Translations under genes and position numbers: made by a program
Assembly (NCBI GenBank): GCA_036274055.1
Contig: DASUGM010000310.1
Location: 1-23,630, forward strand
Reading direction: 5' to 3'
DNA length: 23,630 nucleotides
Source of the DNA: DASUGM01 sp036274055
Lineage (GTDB): Bacteria > Acidobacteriota > Vicinamibacteria > Vicinamibacterales > SCN-69-37
Notes under the pieces: model-generated
The model's database searches: none
What the model was told of the DNA's origin: nothing
Seen by the model: only the letters and a program-made list of their open reading frames with translations
Part shown: positions 23,461-23,630 of the stretch, one piece after another
Layout of the letters: every line of letters begins with the position of its first letter
Numbering within the stretch: the first letter of the stretch is position 1

Positions 23461-23630
23461 ATCCGGCGATCAGGCGATCCAGCGATTGCCGGATTGCCGC
23501 ATCGAGGGCATTGCCGGATTGGATTGAAGAGCATCGACGCATTGCCGCAATCATTGACAGATTGCGAATTGCCCGATCGATGCGCCAATCCGGCAATCCG
23601 GCAATCCGGCAATCCGGCAATCCGGCAATC
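23461..23630. repeat. Octamer array (AATCCGGC) with inverted decayed units, reaching the window end
   Basis: Five and a half perfect AATCCGGC units run from 23587 to the last base. The stretch 23461-23586 holds reverse-orientation units (GATTGCCG, ATTGCCGG) at irregular spacing, so the region can fold on itself. It lies upstream of the dioxygenase gene; no gene is supported in it. The array is cut by the window edge. Confidence 0.85.

Noticed and set aside
23372..23620. Minus-strand frame of 82 aa upstream of the dioxygenase.
   Set aside because: Mostly translation of the octamer array, overlapping the dioxygenase 5' end.
23461..23630. CRISPR array at the window end.
   Set aside because: Units are 8 bp in direct tandem with no spacers.

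Overview
The window is high-GC bacterial DNA that I place in Acidobacteriota, probably a Vicinamibacteria-like lineage. The main reason is the PadR regulator overlapping a MacB/FtsX-type double permease with an N-terminal prefix domain (the acidobacterial 'ADOP' arrangement). Secreted PEGA/TPR proteins beside a Pkn-type kinase fit this. The placement is inference from gene content. I saw no rRNA or tRNA gene and no IS element or CRISPR array.

Layout. (1) 33-5345, minus strand: a tightly packed five-gene sugar or sugar-acid operon (SDR dehydrogenase, U32-like protein, enolase-superfamily dehydratase, RbsA-like ATPase, RbsC-like permease). A lipoprotein aldose 1-epimerase diverges from it across only 30 bp, and that gap holds a perfectly symmetric palindrome that can supply a -10 box in both directions. 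(2) 6571-10492, plus strand: a small exported protein, then PadR-ADOP bracketed by two direct copies of a 131-bp hairpin repeat. (3) 17604-10629, minus strand: a five-gene operon of PP2C phosphatase, Ser/Thr kinase with extracytoplasmic PEGA, exported TPR/beta-propeller protein, exported TPR/PEGA/PDZ protein and SAM methyltransferase. Gaps are 7-8 bp or 4-bp start/stop overlaps, so it reads as one signalling and envelope unit. (4) 20108-17712, minus strand: FmdB zinc ribbon, multi-zinc-ribbon protein, a second methyltransferase-fold protein, and a PAS-like/LuxR regulator. (5) 20450-23445: a stand-alone receiver, a DinB protein, an outer-membrane beta-barrel, a 66-aa protein and a short tryptophan 2,3-dioxygenase.

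Two layers lie outside the proteins. Many intergenic gaps hold their own palindromic or tandem array of 7-10 bp units, each with a different sequence, and all three convergent junctions carry one. The 331-bp gap upstream of the receiver gene holds, on the minus strand, a 23-bp hairpin followed by eight U residues. A preceding hairpin and an 8-nt segment could form a competing anti-terminator. G-U wobbles in the stem pair only on the minus strand. This is the best candidate for an undescribed RNA element. Several transcription units also seem to start leaderless, with a TANNNT box 6-10 nt before the start codon and no Shine-Dalgarno.
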